From: JARRQJ01 sp963810615
GTDB lineage: Bacteria > Pseudomonadota > Gammaproteobacteria > DRLM01
DNA: 64,000 bases
Assembly (NCBI GenBank): GCA_963810615.1
Contig: CAWEOA010000002.1
Span: forward strand, 62,001-126,000
Direction of reading: 5' to 3'
The notes beneath the pieces were generated by a model that saw only the letters and a list, made by a program, of their open reading frames with translations, ran no database searches and had not been told where the DNA came from. The position numbers were made by a program, and so were the translations under genes. Positions 62,667 through 64,000 of this stretch are shown here, one piece after another. Each line of letters starts with the position of its first letter. The stretch's first letter is position 1.

Positions 62667-63493
62667 CAGCTGAAGCAGTGTTCCGGCGCGGGGAATGCGC
62701 CGCTCTTCACCGCCTCGATATAGCTTGCCACGGCCGCGCGAACATGGGGCTGGCCCGTCATAAAATCCCTGGCGAACTTGGGGCGTTTCCCCGGCGTGAT
62801 ACCCAACATATCGTACAGCACCAATACCTGGCCGTCGCAGTCCGGGCCGGCGCCGATGCCGATCACCGGTATCTCCACGGACTGGGTGATCTCGGCCGCC
62901 AAACCTACCGGAACGCTTTCCAATAACAGTACATCAGCGCCTGCCTCCTGCAGGGCCACGGCATCCTGCAGCATGGCGCGCGCCGCCGCCGCATCGCGAC
63001 CCTGCACCCGGTAGCCGCCGAGACGATGGACCGATTGCGGCTGCAAGCCCAAATGGGCGCACACGGGAATGCCGCGCGCAGTCAGATGGGCGACGGTCTC
63101 TACCTGCGGCGAGCCGCCTTCCAGCTTCACCATATGCGCGCCCCCTTCCTGCATCAGGCGCGCGGCGTTGACCATGGCCTGCTGCGGCGTGGCGTAACTC
63201 ATGAACGGCATGTCCACCATCAATAGCGCCCGCCGCCGACCGCGCACCACCGCGGCGCTGTGATACACCATATCGTCCATGGAGACCGGCACGGTGCTGT
63301 CCCGACCCTGGATCACCATCCCCAGGGAATCCCCCACCAGCAGGACATCGATACCGGCTTCATCCAACAGCGTGGCAAAGCTGGCGTCATAAACGGTGAG
63401 GCAGGCGATCTTTTCCCGCGCCTGCTTCAAACTGCGCAGGGTATTCACCGTCACCGCGGCGGCGGTGGAAGATTTGGCAGTGAATGTGCTCAT
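62666..63493 (-). CDS. panB: 3-methyl-2-oxobutanoate hydroxymethyltransferase
   Basis: Adds a one-carbon unit from methylene-THF to ketoisovalerate to make ketopantoate. The 275-residue TIM barrel has LTVYDASFATLLDEAG, the metal-binding VGDSLGMVIQGRDSTVPV loop, GAHMVKLEGG and PVIGIGAGPDCDGQVLV. It overlaps the upstream deoxynucleoside kinase gene by four bases. The panB-panC-panD run supplies coenzyme A precursor. Confidence 0.97.
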   Translation of the reverse strand: MSTFTAKSSTAAAVTVNTLRSLKQAREKIACLTVYDASFATLLDEAGIDVLLVGDSLGMVIQGRDSTVPVSMDDMVYHSAAVVRGRRRALLMVDMPFMSYATPQQAMVNAARLMQEGGAHMVKLEGGSPQVETVAHLTARGIPVCAHLGLQPQSVHRLGGYRVQGRDAAAARAMLQDAVALQEAGADVLLLESVPVGLAAEITQSVEIPVIGIGAGPDCDGQVLVLYDMLGITPGKRPKFARDFMTGQPHVRAAVASYIEAVKSGAFPAPEHCFS

Positions 63494-64000
63494 GCCAGAA
63501 TTTCGGCCGGCAGGGGATTAAAGTAGTGTCTGCCGCTGCGGGTTCGACGAATACGTTCCACCAGTTGCTGATAATCCAGGTCATTACTCACCCAATCGAT
63601 AACGGTGGCGTTGACGATCAGCAAGGGCGATTGATCGTAATGATAGAAGAAATCCGCGTAGGCATCCGCCAAACGCTGCAGATAGGCGGATTCTATCCAG
63701 CGCTCATAGGGCACGCCGCGCTTCTTGACCCGCTCGATCAATATATCAACCGGCGCCTGCAGATAGATCACCAAGTCCGGGGCCGGGGGCGACAAATCCA
63801 AATGACGGTAGACCTGTTCATACAAGCGCAACTCGTCGTCATCCAGGGTCAATTGGGCGAAGAGCGGATCCTTCTCCAGTAAAAAATCGCTGACGACATT
63901 GGGGCGAAACAAATCACCCTGACGCAGCGCCTGGAGTTGCTGCACCCGTTGAAACAGAAACGACAGCTGGGTAGGCAGGGCCATGGGCCGGGGGTTCTGA
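63490..64000 (-). CDS. Deoxynucleoside kinase (5' end outside window)
   Basis: C-terminal part of a deoxyadenosine/deoxyguanosine kinase-like enzyme of the thymidine-kinase-2 fold. The frame is open to the window end (QNPRPMALPTQLSFLFQR), and the family usually has a P-loop of about 40 more residues before this. Visible segments include the DFLLEKDPLFA stretch, PDLVIYLQAPVDILIERVKKRG with the lid Arg, and ERWIESAYLQRLADAY. The Met at 63984 is therefore internal. It precedes and overlaps panB, a linkage seen in several gammaproteobacteria. Confidence 0.85.
   Translation of the reverse strand, partial: QNPRPMALPTQLSFLFQRVQQLQALRQGDLFRPNVVSDFLLEKDPLFAQLTLDDDELRLYEQVYRHLDLSPPAPDLVIYLQAPVDILIERVKKRGVPYERWIESAYLQRLADAYADFFYHYDQSPLLIVNATVIDWVSNDLDYQQLVERIRRTRSGRHYFNPLPAEILA

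Noticed and set aside
1..64000. tRNA, rRNA, CRISPR arrays, insertion sequences, prophage genes, toxin-antitoxin or restriction systems
   Set aside because: Intergenic stretches were read for cloverleaf-like folds, regular repeat-spacer patterns and transposase or integrase motifs; none was found.

Overview
The window is 64 kb of ordinary, densely packed chromosomal DNA, probably from a gammaproteobacterium. Evidence for this is a fimV polar-landmark gene beside an asd paralogue of the Usg type, LPS and outer-membrane genes (lpxH, a porin), and the leuCDB-asd-fimV and truA-trpFBA-accD-folC-dedD-cvpA-purF-metZ blocks typical of Beta- and Gammaproteobacteria. A cytoplasmic [NiFe] hydrogenase of the group 3b type, PEP synthase, PEP carboxylase and glycogen genes would fit an autotrophic or sulfur-oxidising relative of the Chromatiales, but the sequence alone does not prove this. 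No rRNA, tRNA, CRISPR array, prophage or intact insertion sequence was found.

Layout. 1-4.8 kb: 3' part of glgB (+), an EcfT/CbiQ-like membrane protein and fimV (-). 5-10.6 kb: usg-like gene, asd, leuB, leuD, leuC (-), with a divergent LysR regulator (+). 11.6-12.5 kb: folD, followed by a 750-base gene-free stretch holding a composite inverted-repeat element. 13.2-20 kb: cysS, a periplasmic cyclophilin, lpxH, an MltD-like lytic transglycosylase, hemH and a Nudix hydrolase. 20-26.3 kb: htpG behind a clear heat-shock promoter, with divergent pgm and ppsA. 26.4-29.8 kb: a porin, a short PstS-like binding protein and a chemoreceptor. 30.5-37.1 kb: a hydrogenase operon (beta, gamma, small, large, protease) with a DUF455 protein and a type-2 glycerate kinase upstream. 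37.8-47.9 kb: metZ, purF, cvpA, dedD-like, folC, accD, trpA, trpB, trpF, truA, all on the minus strand. 48-52.4 kb: an envelope cluster (PbpG-like endopeptidase, lipoprotein hydrolase, DUF4105/Lnb-like protein, DUF3015 protein). 52.6-61.2 kb: pgi-zwf-gnd (-) diverging from glgA-ppc (+). 61.4-64 kb: panD, panC, panB and a deoxynucleoside kinase cut by the window end.

The most notable signal is in the 179 bases between purF and metZ. It reads as a promoter, a SAM-II riboswitch aptamer, and a mutually exclusive antiterminator/terminator pair in front of the methionine-biosynthesis gene metZ. SAM-II is best known from Alphaproteobacteria, so its presence beside a gamma/beta-type gene block is unexpected.

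Other points worth a second look are: an Asd paralogue whose catalytic Cys position holds Ser with a Cys one residue later; the ancestral fimV-truA junction broken, with the two halves about 42 kb apart; a DUF4105 protein whose C-terminal third looks like an outer-membrane barrel; the compact binding protein-porin-chemoreceptor cluster; and a structured T-tract element just upstream of the PbpG-like gene.

Functionally much of the window concerns central carbon flow. Glycogen synthesis and branching (glgA, glgB, pgm), the oxidative pentose phosphate path (pgi, zwf, gnd) and the PEP node (ppsA, ppc) sit close together. Amino-acid and cofactor synthesis (leu, trp, asd, metZ, folC, folD, panBCD, hemH) fill most of the rest.
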